The notes beneath the pieces are model-generated. The model was not told the origin of the DNA, did no database searches, and worked only from the letters and a program-made list of their open reading frames with translations. A stretch of DNA of 14,318 nucleotides from DATKFM01 sp035544395 (GTDB taxonomy: Bacteria > Pseudomonadota > Alphaproteobacteria > Dongiales > Dongiaceae): the NCBI GenBank assembly GCA_035544395.1, contig DATKFM010000015.1, forward strand, positions 1 to 14,318, read 5' to 3'. Position 1 is the first letter of the stretch. Each line of letters starts with the position of its first letter. The translations under genes were made by a program, and so were the position numbers. Positions 6,580 to 13,687 of the stretch are shown here, piece after piece.

Positions 6580-8000
6580 CACCGCGCCTACTCATTTTTG
6601 CCGGGCTTCTCCTGCTGGCACTGCCGATGAGCGGCGCCGACGCACAAAGCGCGACGACGGTTCCGAAGTCTCCCACGGGCAGCACGGACTTCACGGCGAC
6701 GCCGCCTCCCCCGCCGCCACCCGGCGGTGGCAGTGGCGTACCCGGCGGTCCGGCCGGTGGCGGTTCCGTCCCCGGCGGGCCGACATTTCCGGATCCAGCC
6801 ACCGGCACCGTGGCGACGCCCACCACGCCGCCGACGGTGGTGACTCCCGCGTTCGTGACGCCGGAGACGCCCACGATTCCGGTTCCAATTCCCGATGCGG
6901 CAAGCGCCGTCGCCGATGAACTTCTGGTGATCAGCCGCTCCATCGCCGAGGCCACGGCCCTGGCGCAGGCGCTGGCGCCGAGGGGCTATCGCGTGCTGCG
7001 GCGGCAACCGCTGAACTTCCTTGGCGGCGCGATGACAGCCTTCCGCCTGCCACCGGGCCAGAGCCTCGGCGGCGCGGTCACCGAGCTGCGGCAGGATTTC
7101 CCGGAGCATGTCGTAGCACCGAACGCACTGCTGACGCCGGCGGCGGCGGAACCGCCGGCGCAGCTCTACGCGAAGACCTTGATCGGCTGGCCGGCCGCAC
7201 CGCCGAAATGTCATGCCGCGCAGGTCATCGGCCTGATCGATACGACCATCGACATGCAGCATCCGGCGCTCGCCGGCCAGAAGCTTGCGTCGCGTTCGTT
7301 CCTGCCGGCGGGAATGAAGCTCAGCGCGCCCGAACATGGCACGGCCGTTGCAGCACTGCTGATCGGCAGGGAAAACGACAAGACATTCGGCGGCCTGTTG
7401 CCCGGCGCGACGGTGCAGCACGCCAACGTATTCCATGGCACCGAAGACCGGCCCGCCGTAGCGACTGTGGAACGGGTCGTGGCGGCCGTCGATTGGCTCG
7501 GCGGCGGCGGCATACGCCTGGTGAGTATGAGCCTGGAGACGGCATCGAATCCGGTGCTGGACTTCGCCATGAGCAGCGCCGGGGCCAAGGGCATGATCCT
7601 GGTCGCGGCCGCCGGCAATGGCGGCAAGGATGCGCCGCCCGCCTACCCGGCCGCGCATCCGGATGTGATCGCGGTCACGGCCATCGACGCGGACGGGCGC
7701 ATCTACAAGAAGGCCAATCGCGGCGACTATGTCGACTTGGCGGCGCCGGGCGTAGATGTCTGGGCGGCGAAAGCGGGCGGTGGCGGCAGCTACCGCTCGG
7801 GCACATCCTTCGCGGTGCCGTTCGTAACTGCCGCCATCGCGATCGAGCAGAGCGCCATGCCGAACGCCACGGCCAAGCAGTTGCTGGCCAAGCTGCGGGC
7901 CGGCGCGCAGGATCTCGGCGCGAAAGGCCATGACCCGGTCTATGGCGATGGCCTGCTGACCGCGCCGAAGTCCTGCAACGGCGCCGCAGCATCCAACTAG
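6576..8000 (+). CDS. Secreted subtilisin-like (S8) serine protease with Pro/Gly-rich linker and prodomain
   Basis: A 474-residue exported endopeptidase. Signal peptide 1-23 (Arg4, Leu-rich core, ADA before Gln24). Residues about 43-107 are a low-complexity Pro/Gly/Thr linker beginning with seven prolines. Residues about 114-186 resemble an I9-like prodomain (DELLVISRSIAEATALAQAL to VVAPNALL). The S8 catalytic domain follows: Asp222 in GLIDTTIDMQHP, His254 in EHGTAVAALLIG, oxyanion Asn348 in AAAGNGG, and Ser411 in SGTSFAVP, so the catalytic machinery is complete. Only two cysteines exist, Cys212 and Cys467, bracketing the catalytic domain. The ATG at 6576 forms an ATGA overlap with the anti-sigma gene; longer readings of the frame would lack the signal peptide at the N-terminus. 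Expected in the periplasm, or at the surface if the linker spans the wall. Its target may be the anti-sigma factor or the neighbouring exported proteins (inference). Confidence 0.92.
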   Translation: MTPRLLIFAGLLLLALPMSGADAQSATTVPKSPTGSTDFTATPPPPPPPGGGSGVPGGPAGGGSVPGGPTFPDPATGTVATPTTPPTVVTPAFVTPETPTIPVPIPDAASAVADELLVISRSIAEATALAQALAPRGYRVLRRQPLNFLGGAMTAFRLPPGQSLGGAVTELRQDFPEHVVAPNALLTPAAAEPPAQLYAKTLIGWPAAPPKCHAAQVIGLIDTTIDMQHPALAGQKLASRSFLPAGMKLSAPEHGTAVAALLIGRENDKTFGGLLPGATVQHANVFHGTEDRPAVATVERVVAAVDWLGGGGIRLVSMSLETASNPVLDFAMSSAGAKGMILVAAAGNGGKDAPPAYPAAHPDVIAVTAIDADGRIYKKANRGDYVDLAAPGVDVWAAKAGGGGSYRSGTSFAVPFVTAAIAIEQSAMPNATAKQLLAKLRAGAQDLGAKGHDPVYGDGLLTAPKSCNGAAASN

Positions 8001-8091
8001 GTTCCGGGGACCGCGGCCTGCCGGTTAGCTGTTTCGCCGCTGCCCGAGCTGCAGTATTCTCAGCGGCAGGAAGCAAAGTGGAGCAGCAAAG

Positions 8092-9054
8092 ATGGCAAAG
8101 CAGCATGTCCGCGCCGGTGTTTGTGCGCTTGGGTTGGCGCTGTTGTCATCGACGGCAACGGTCGCGCAGGACACGACGATGCCCCCAGAACCTTCCATGG
8201 CTGCGGAGACGTCTTTCGTTGCGGACGTCCAGCAAAAGCTGAATGTGCTCGGTTACGAGGCAGGCCCGAACGACGGCCTCATGGGACCAAAGACGCGCCG
8301 CGCCATCCGCGCATTCCAAAAAGACGCCGGGTTGCCGGTCACTGGAGAGATCGACAGCGAGCTATTGCTGCACCTCGAGTCCTCTGCCGGTCTCGGCCAA
8401 CCCATCGAGGACCCGGAAACCGTGCTGAGAGTCGAAAAGAAGCTCGACAGCCTGGGCTGGGCCGTCGGCGAAATCGACGGCAAGATCGACGATCAATTGC
8501 GGAATGCGCTCACCAAATATGCGCGGTTTGCGGACCTTCCTGTCAGCGAGAACCTGACGATGGCCACGGTCAATCATGTCGACCAGCATATGCTCCGCAG
8601 CGATGCGGAATCCGCGTCGAAGCTGCTGTGGAGCGTTGAAACGGAATTGACGCAGCGCGGTTACCGGACCGGCCCAATCGATGGAACCACGGATCAGTAC
8701 ACCTTTCGCGCGATTCTGGACTACGAGGAGGACAACGGGCTGCCGCGAAACGGCCAGCTCAATCCGATCCTGCTGGACAGCCTGGAGATCGCGGATACCC
8801 GCCCGGTGACGGACCTGGATCTTCGCGAAATCGAAAGCCGGTTGATCAAGCAGGGCTATGCGCCCGGCACCGTCGATGGCGTTCTCGATGCGCAGACCGA
8901 GGCCGCCATCAAAGAGTATCAAACCGATGCGGGCCAGGCGCCGACGGGGAAGCCGAGCATGATCCTGCTCAGCGAGCTCGGCAGGTCGGACACCCTATCG
9001 AACAGCTTCATCGCTCAACATGGCGAGCTTTATCCCGGCCGGCGCACGGATTAG
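8092..9054 (+). CDS. Exported peptidoglycan-binding protein with four PG_binding_1-like repeats
   Basis: A 320-residue protein with a signal peptide (cleavage likely after Ala25, TVA before Gln26) and then four tandem modules of the PG_binding_1 type at about 43-95, 109-164, 176-231 and 241-296. Repeat 1 is closest to consensus: VQQKLNVLGYEAGPNDGLMG then TRRAIRAFQKDAGLPVTGEI. Repeat 4 is also good (IESRLIKQGYAPGTVDGVLD, AAIKEYQTDAG). Repeats 2 and 3 keep the helix pattern and the GxIDG turn but have diverged in the second helix (LTKYARFADLP, ILDYEEDNGLP). No catalytic domain (amidase, LD-transpeptidase, protease) is present, so it probably serves as a cell-wall anchor or scaffold. GGAG precedes the ATG by 8 bases. 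It starts 91 bases after the protease stop, with no good terminator between, so co-transcription with the cluster is possible. Confidence 0.88.
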   Translation: MAKQHVRAGVCALGLALLSSTATVAQDTTMPPEPSMAAETSFVADVQQKLNVLGYEAGPNDGLMGPKTRRAIRAFQKDAGLPVTGEIDSELLLHLESSAGLGQPIEDPETVLRVEKKLDSLGWAVGEIDGKIDDQLRNALTKYARFADLPVSENLTMATVNHVDQHMLRSDAESASKLLWSVETELTQRGYRTGPIDGTTDQYTFRAILDYEEDNGLPRNGQLNPILLDSLEIADTRPVTDLDLREIESRLIKQGYAPGTVDGVLDAQTEAAIKEYQTDAGQAPTGKPSMILLSELGRSDTLSNSFIAQHGELYPGRRTD

Positions 9055-9111
9055 GCACAGGCAAATCGCGGCCAGCTACCAGGATGCCACTGCCGTCTGC
9101 CTGTAAGATAC

Positions 9112-9117
9112 TATAAT
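9112..9117 (+). promoter_or_regulatory. Perfect TATAAT -10 element of a likely promoter for the small secreted protein gene
   Basis: TATAAT lies in a distinctly AT-rich patch (about 9105-9135) in otherwise GC-rich DNA. Upstream, at 16-18 bases, there is no good -35 match (CTGCCG at 9090-9095 is weak), so it may need an activator or be a weak promoter. The expected start of transcription near 9124 would leave a leader of about 100 bases before the ATG at 9224. Confidence 0.55.
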
Positions 9118-9146
9118 AACTAACTAATTTTGAATGAACCACGCGG

Positions 9147-9214
9147 CCGCCATCGCCGACCCATGGGTGATGGCGGAACAACTTCGCCATCGAAAACGGC
9201 AACCAGCCAGATGG
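9147..9214 (+). promoter_or_regulatory. Leader with mutually exclusive hairpins before the small secreted protein gene
   Basis: The leader contains an A-B-A pattern. Arm 9147-9157 (CCGCCATCGCC) pairs with 9166-9176 (GGTGATGGCGG) with one G-U, giving an 11-base-pair stem and 8-base loop. The same 9169-9175 segment (GATGGCG) can instead pair with 9185-9191 (CGCCATC), with a 7-pair core extended by G-U and A-U pairs. The freed CCATC at 9187-9191 can weakly pair with GATGG at 9210-9214, which overlaps the Shine-Dalgarno GGAG at 9213-9216. This has the logic of a translational or attenuation switch, but no known riboswitch class is recognised. Confidence 0.4.
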
Positions 9215-9223
9215 AGAAGTCCC

Positions 9224-9496
9224 ATGATGAATCATTCTCAGAAGCTTATCGCCGCGTTCGGTATAGTCGCGATCGCTGCCTCCGGCTGGATGGCCGGCGA
9301 CCTGACGGCCCGCGCCGACAACCTGCCGCTCGCCGGCGCGCCCCTGGTTTGCGCCAAAGGTTTTACGGCTACTGGCAATCAGGACGGCTATACCTGCAAA
9401 AGCGAGGTATTCAAGTGCAAGGCCGGGCTCAGCATCCTGTTCCCGAGTCTCGCGGGAAATCGCGCTACCTACATCTGCGACCAGCCGGCGGGCTAG
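9224..9496 (+). CDS. Small secreted four-cysteine protein, function unknown
   Basis: A 90-residue protein with an N-terminal signal peptide: Lys7, hydrophobic 8-21, and ARA before Asp32 as the likely cleavage site. The mature part would be about 59 residues with cysteines at 43, 58, 65 and 85, consistent with two disulfides in the periplasm or outside the cell. No catalytic motif is visible and I do not recognise the family. The start at 9224 is chosen because GGAGAAG at 9213-9219 lies just upstream and because the signal peptide begins there; a second ATG at 9227 is equally possible. A longer reading from 9134 would bury the signal sequence and run through the leader hairpins. It has its own promoter candidate and is followed by a strong hairpin, so it is probably a single-gene transcript. 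Confidence 0.72.
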   Translation: MMNHSQKLIAAFGIVAIAASGWMAGDLTARADNLPLAGAPLVCAKGFTATGNQDGYTCKSEVFKCKAGLSILFPSLAGNRATYICDQPAG

Positions 9497-9538
9497 CCGC
9501 GTTTCAAGAATTGGCGAAGCCTCACTATCAACACCACG

Positions 9539-9570
9539 CGGGCGCGATCAATGCGAAGCGATCGCGCCCG
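9539..9570. terminator. Strong hairpin between convergent genes, likely bidirectional terminator
   Basis: CGGGCGCGATC at 9539-9549 and GATCGCGCCCG at 9560-9570 form a perfect 11-base-pair stem with a 10-base loop. It lies 42 bases after the small secreted protein stop and 16 bases beyond the end of the convergent transporter gene. Neither side has a proper T-run, so termination may be inefficient or the hairpin may mainly protect the 3' ends. Confidence 0.6.
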
Positions 9571-9586
9571 TCACCATTTCCACCGG

Positions 9587-10954
9587 TTAAGAAAAGAAGA
9601 ATGGCGTGAGGGCTGCCGCGGCAATTCCCGCCGGCACGACATAGCGGAGCAGGCGATGCAGCCAGAGTGCGCCGGTACGCGATAGCGAGAGTTCCTGGTC
9701 GAGGATGCGCGGCGGCAGCGCCCAGCCGGCGAAGATCGCCAGAGCGAAGCCACCCAACGGCAACAGGAGGTTGGAGGTCAACTCGTCAAGCAAATCAAAG
9801 ACCGTCGCCTGGGCGAAGGTAGGAAAAGCGCCGAGCGGGTGCCAGCCTGACCAGACATTGAACGAGAAGACCGTTGCCAGGCCTGCGGTGAAACAGGCGA
9901 CGGCCGCAACAATGCTTGCGGCGATCCGCGACCAGCCGAGACGCTGGCGCAATGTCGCGACCGCGAGTTCCAGCATCGAAATCGCCGATGCCAGAGCGGC
10001 AACGAACAGCAGGACGAAGAAGGCAACCGCCGCGACGGTCCCGAAGGGCATGTCGGCAAAGGCGATGGGCAGGGTGACGAACACCAGTCCGGCACCACTG
10101 GCGGGATCGAGCTCGTGGGAGAAGACGATGGGAAACACCGCAAAACCCGCAAGAAAAGAAATCGCCGTGTCGGCCACGGCGGATGCGATCGCCACTTCCT
10201 TGAGGCTGACTCCCGGCGGCGCATAGGCGGCATAGGTGATCATTAGCGACAGACCGACGCCGATGGAAAAGAAACCGAGTCCGAGTGCTTCGATCGCTGC
10301 GCGGGTGGTGAAGTGCGCAAAATCCAACTGAAAGAGAAACCGCACCGTTGCCGCGAGATCGCCTTCGATCATCGCGTAAACAGCGAGAAGTCCCATGAGC
10401 AGAACCAGCACCGGCATCAGTATTTTCGAGGCCATCTCGATGCCGCCGCCGACGCCGCGCATGACAACAGCACAGGACGCCAGCATGAACAGACCGTGAT
10501 AGAAGATCAGCCGCGCCGGCGAGGCCAGCAGCGCGTCATAGCGCTCTTGCGCCGCCACGGCATCGGGCGCGCCAAGGCCGTTCAACGCGGTGTCGACGGC
10601 ATAGGCGATGGTCCAGCCGCCGATCACGGAATAGAAGCTGAGAATCAGGAATCCGGTGATCACGCCGAGGAGGCCCGCCAGCGCCCACAACCTCCCCCTG
10701 TTGTGTTCGGCGGCAACCGCTTCGATGCTCGCCGAGGCGTCGCTTCGGCCGCGGCGGCCGATGGCGAATTCCGCGAGCATCAGGGGCACGACGATGAGGA
10801 TCAGGCCGGCGATGTAGAAGAAGACGAAGGCGGTGCCGCCATTGGCGCCGACCTCATAGGGAAACTTCCAGATGCTGCCAAGGCCGACGGCGGAGCCGAT
10901 GGTCGCAAGGATGAAACCGCCGCGCCCGGACCAGGTTTCGCGCTGTTCGGTCAT
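9587..10954 (-). CDS. Sodium-dependent transporter of the NSS/SNF (LeuT-type) family
   Basis: A 455-residue inner-membrane symporter of the neurotransmitter:sodium symporter family, which usually imports amino acids or related amines with sodium. The family hallmark is at residues 9-33 (SGRGGFILATIGSAVGLGSI, then WKFPY), followed by NGGTAFVFFY and PLMLAEFAIGRRGR. The unwound TM6 region is about 228-245 (GFFSIGVGLSLMITYAAYA). About 11 membrane segments can be counted and the length suits the 11-segment bacterial members. Two LeuT positions differ: the Na1 ligand Asn27 is Ser27, and the outer-gate Arg30 is Lys30. The ATG at 10954 gives the standard N-terminus, although no clear Shine-Dalgarno stands before it. 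No dedicated partner gene lies next to it, so the substrate cannot be assigned. Confidence 0.93.
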   Translation of the reverse strand: MTEQRETWSGRGGFILATIGSAVGLGSIWKFPYEVGANGGTAFVFFYIAGLILIVVPLMLAEFAIGRRGRSDASASIEAVAAEHNRGRLWALAGLLGVITGFLILSFYSVIGGWTIAYAVDTALNGLGAPDAVAAQERYDALLASPARLIFYHGLFMLASCAVVMRGVGGGIEMASKILMPVLVLLMGLLAVYAMIEGDLAATVRFLFQLDFAHFTTRAAIEALGLGFFSIGVGLSLMITYAAYAPPGVSLKEVAIASAVADTAISFLAGFAVFPIVFSHELDPASGAGLVFVTLPIAFADMPFGTVAAVAFFVLLFVAALASAISMLELAVATLRQRLGWSRIAASIVAAVACFTAGLATVFSFNVWSGWHPLGAFPTFAQATVFDLLDELTSNLLLPLGGFALAIFAGWALPPRILDQELSLSRTGALWLHRLLRYVVPAGIAAAALTPFFFS

Positions 10955-11057
10955 AGGAAAGGCGGCGCTGACGCAGCGGTGTCAGTCATGCGCGGCAGGA
11001 TGCCGGAAGAATTACTGGCCACCATGATCGAAATCATGGGCGCAAACGCCGAGTGCC

Positions 11058-11091
11058 GCCCCCTCTTCCCCCTTCGCGGCGGAGAGGGGGC
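11058..11091. repeat. GC-rich inverted repeat downstream of the ABC transporter operon
   Basis: GCCCCCTCT at 11058-11066 pairs perfectly with AGAGGGGGC at 11083-11091 around a 16-base loop. It lies 11 bases past the ATPase gene stop in that gene's direction, so it may end or protect the importer mRNA, but no T-run follows on the minus strand. Its form (C-rich/TCT arm with a CGCGG centre) resembles dispersed palindromic elements common between genes in GC-rich proteobacteria; whether it is repeated elsewhere cannot be seen here. Confidence 0.5.
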
Positions 11092-11102
11092 AATTTCCTG
11101 TT

Positions 11103-12770
11103 TCAGGCGTTTGCCGCCACCGGCGTAGCAGGTGCGCCCTTCGTCCGCCGGTTCAGCACACCGTCGAGCCAGTCTGGGTCCATTTCCGGCACTGAGGACA
11201 GCAGCAGATCGGTATAGTCGTCGAAGGGTGGCGTCAGAACCTGGGTCTTGGGGCCGCTGCGCACGACGCGGCCGCGATGCATGATGACGATCTCGTCGGC
11301 GATGGCTTTCACCGTCGCCAGATCGTGAGTGATGTAGAGGTATGAGACCCGGAGTTCTTTCTGCAGGCGCAGCAGCAACTTCAGAATTCCTTCGGCGACG
11401 ATCTGGTCCAGGGCGGAGGTGACCTCGTCGCAGATGATCAGTTCCGGATTGGCCGCCAGCGCGCGGGCGATGCAGATGCGCTGTTTCTGGCCGCCGGAAA
11501 CCTCCGACGGCAGGCGGTCGAGGAAGCGCTGGTCGAGCTCGACCAGCTCCAGCAATTCAATCGTGCGCTTGTCCTTCGCGGCACCCTTGAGACCCAGATG
11601 ATGCTCCAGCGCGCGGCCGATGATGTCATGCACGCGGCGGCGGGGGTTCAGCGCGGTATCCGGCATCTGATATATCATCTGCATCCGGCGCAGCAATTCC
11701 TTGGGCCGGGATTTGAACGACGGCGGCAAGGTCTGGCCATCGAACACGATATCGCCGGTTTGCGGCGGCAGCAGGCCGGTGATGACGCGGGCCAGGGTGG
11801 ATTTGCCGGACCCGGACTCGCCGACGACAGCGACGGTGCGGCCGCGCGGCACGAAGACGGTGACGTTTTCCAGCACCTTGACCTTGCCGCCATAGCTGGC
11901 ATCGACCGCATTTACCCGGAGGAGTAAATCGGGGCCCGCCTCCTCCGCCTTCTGCAGCGACCGCACGGCCCACAGGGATTTCGTGTAGGCCTGCTCGGGG
12001 TGGGAGAGCATCTTGCGAGTCGGCGCTTCCTCGACCAGCTCGCCGTAACGCAGCACCATGATGCGATCGGCCATCTGCGCGACGACAGCGAGATCATGGG
12101 TGATGTAGATGGCGGCAGTGTTGAACTGGCGCACCACATCCTTGATCGCGGCCAGCACTTCGATCTGCGTCGTCACGTCCAGCGCGGTGGTCGGCTCATC
12201 GAAAATGATGAGGTCGGGCCGGCAGGACATGGACATCGCGGTCATGGCCCGCTGCAGCTGGCCGCCGGACACCTGGTGGGGATAGCGATCGCCGATGGAT
12301 TCGGGGTTGGGCAGCCGCAGGCGGCGATAGAGATCGACGGCGTTGCTCTTCGCCTTTTCGCTGCTCATGACGCCGTGCCAGACCGGCGTTTCCGAATACT
12401 GGTCAATCAGCCGGTGCGCCGGGTTGAAGGAGGCGGCGGCAGACTGCGCCACATAGGCCAGGCGTTTGCCCCAAAGCTGGCGCTTTTCCGACTCGCCGAG
12501 CTTCGCCAGATCCTGGCCGTCGAACATGATCGACCCGGCGGAGATGCGGCAGCCCGGCCGGGCATAGCCCATGGCCGCCAGGCCGAGGGTGGATTTGCCG
12601 GCGCCGGACTCCCCGATCAGGCCAAGCACCTCGCCGCGATGCAAGGTCAGGTCGATGCCCTTGACGATCTCATGCCAGATCTCGTCGCTCTCGCCTTCGA
12701 TGCGAACACCCCGCATCTGCAGCAGCACGTCGCCCTTCTGGCCGGCAGGGGAAGGAAATCCTTGCGTCAT
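11103..12770 (-). CDS. Peptide-type ABC importer ATPase with two fused nucleotide-binding domains (DppD-DppF-like)
   Basis: A 555-residue cytoplasmic ATPase that powers uptake through the two permeases encoded upstream. Domain 1: Walker A GESGAGKST (53-61), Q-loop Gln109, signature VSGGQ (167-171), Walker B LIIFDE (187-192), H-loop His225. Domain 2: Walker A GESGSGKST (318-326), Q-loop Gln368, signature VSGGQ (424-428), Walker B LIICDE (444-449), H-loop His482. Both sites therefore look competent; the only mild change is DEVTSALD for DEPTSALD in domain 2. Each half matches the DppD/OppD and DppF/OppF subfamilies, which are separate proteins in many bacteria. The ATG at 12770 starts four bases after the permease stop, with AAGGGA at a proper distance. 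Substrate (di/oligopeptide, opine, nickel or other) is not determinable. Confidence 0.94.
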   Translation of the reverse strand: MTQGFPSPAGQKGDVLLQMRGVRIEGESDEIWHEIVKGIDLTLHRGEVLGLIGESGAGKSTLGLAAMGYARPGCRISAGSIMFDGQDLAKLGESEKRQLWGKRLAYVAQSAAASFNPAHRLIDQYSETPVWHGVMSSEKAKSNAVDLYRRLRLPNPESIGDRYPHQVSGGQLQRAMTAMSMSCRPDLIIFDEPTTALDVTTQIEVLAAIKDVVRQFNTAAIYITHDLAVVAQMADRIMVLRYGELVEEAPTRKMLSHPEQAYTKSLWAVRSLQKAEEAGPDLLLRVNAVDASYGGKVKVLENVTVFVPRGRTVAVVGESGSGKSTLARVITGLLPPQTGDIVFDGQTLPPSFKSRPKELLRRMQMIYQMPDTALNPRRRVHDIIGRALEHHLGLKGAAKDKRTIELLELVELDQRFLDRLPSEVSGGQKQRICIARALAANPELIICDEVTSALDQIVAEGILKLLLRLQKELRVSYLYITHDLATVKAIADEIVIMHRGRVVRSGPKTQVLTPPFDDYTDLLLSSVPEMDPDWLDGVLNRRTKGAPATPVAANA

Positions 12771-12774
12771 GGGC

Positions 12775-13662
12775 TTATCCCTTCAGGCCGCTGGTCTTGT
12801 GCAGGAACCAGTCGACGACGAAATTGACCGCGACGGTCAGCAGCGCGATGGCTGCGGCGGGTATCAACGGCGTAATGTTGCCGGCGATGATGAGGGTCGC
12901 GTTTTCCTTGACCATCGAGCCCCAATCGGCGGTCGGCGGCTGGATTCCGATGCCGAGGAACGACAGGGCGCTGATCGTCAGAAACACGAAACAGAAACGC
13001 AGACCGAACTCCGCCACCAGCGGTGGCAGGATGTTGGGCAGCACTTCACGCAGCATGATCCAGCCGATCCTCTCGCCTTGCAACTTTGCCGCCTCGACGA
13101 AATCGAGCACGACAATGTTCATGGCGACGGCTCGAGTCACGCGATAGACGCGCGTCGAATCCAGTACGGCGATGATCAATACCAGATTGAGCAGCGAGGG
13201 GCCGACGATCGACAGCAGCACCATGGCGAAGATGAGTTGCGGGATCGCCATCAGCACATCGACGGAACGGCCCAGAAGCTGATCGATCCAGCCGCCCAGC
13301 ACGGCCGACAGCAAGCCGAGGACGCCGCCGATCGTGAAAGAGAGGCACGTCGTCAAAACGGCAATGCCCAGGGTATTGCGCGCGGCATAGAGGAGGCGCG
13401 AGAGGAAGTCGCGGCCGAGTTGATCCGTGCCCAATAGGGCATGCATGCCCCAAGGCTCGTTACGCATGCCGATCAGTTCGGTCTCCGAGTACGGTGCGAG
13501 GACGGGCGCAAAGACCGCCGCGAAGACATAGAGCGCGATAACGATCATTCCGAACCAGGCCGATGGCGGCGCGCGGCGCAGCTCCCGCTTGGCGGTGCTC
13601 CACAGCGTGCGCCGCACGATGATCGGCTGATGTTCGGCGGATGCCGTGGTGGCGTCGTTCAT
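12775..13662 (-). CDS. ABC importer permease, DppC/OppC-like
   Basis: A 295-residue inner-membrane permease. TM1 is at about 34-56, followed by the conserved LLGTDQLGRDFLSRLLYAAR of DppC-type permeases and a BPD_transp_1 core. The coupling (EAA) loop is visible as FVEAAKLQGERIGWIMLREV followed by LPNILPP. The ATG at 13662 is preferred over an in-frame upstream start at 13734, because GGAGGG lies seven bases before it and because the upstream extension overlaps the end of the preceding permease and has a Cys-rich, non-family sequence. It pairs with the DppB-like permease encoded 25 bases upstream and with the double ATPase that follows. Confidence 0.93.
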   Translation of the reverse strand: MNDATTASAEHQPIIVRRTLWSTAKRELRRAPPSAWFGMIVIALYVFAAVFAPVLAPYSETELIGMRNEPWGMHALLGTDQLGRDFLSRLLYAARNTLGIAVLTTCLSFTIGGVLGLLSAVLGGWIDQLLGRSVDVLMAIPQLIFAMVLLSIVGPSLLNLVLIIAVLDSTRVYRVTRAVAMNIVVLDFVEAAKLQGERIGWIMLREVLPNILPPLVAEFGLRFCFVFLTISALSFLGIGIQPPTADWGSMVKENATLIIAGNITPLIPAAAIALLTVAVNFVVDWFLHKTSGLKG

Positions 13663-13687
13663 GATGTGGCCCTCCCCCGCCTGCCGA

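Noticed and set aside
5374..6582. Minus-strand open frame of 402 codons opposite the sigma and anti-sigma genes
   Set aside because: No recognisable domain, and it covers two well-supported plus-strand genes exactly antisense.
6588..7931. Minus-strand open frame of 447 codons opposite the protease gene
   Set aside because: Arg/Gly-rich antisense translation of a GC-rich gene; the plus strand carries a complete S8 catalytic set.
8036..8067. Hairpin GCCGCTG/CAGCGGC between protease and peptidoglycan-binding genes as a terminator
   Set aside because: Only seven pairs around an 18-base loop and no T-run; too weak to call a terminator.
9130..9609. Plus-strand open frame of 159 codons overlapping the small secreted protein gene
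   Set aside because: Different frame, Arg-rich and without a signal peptide or family; it runs through the terminator hairpin.
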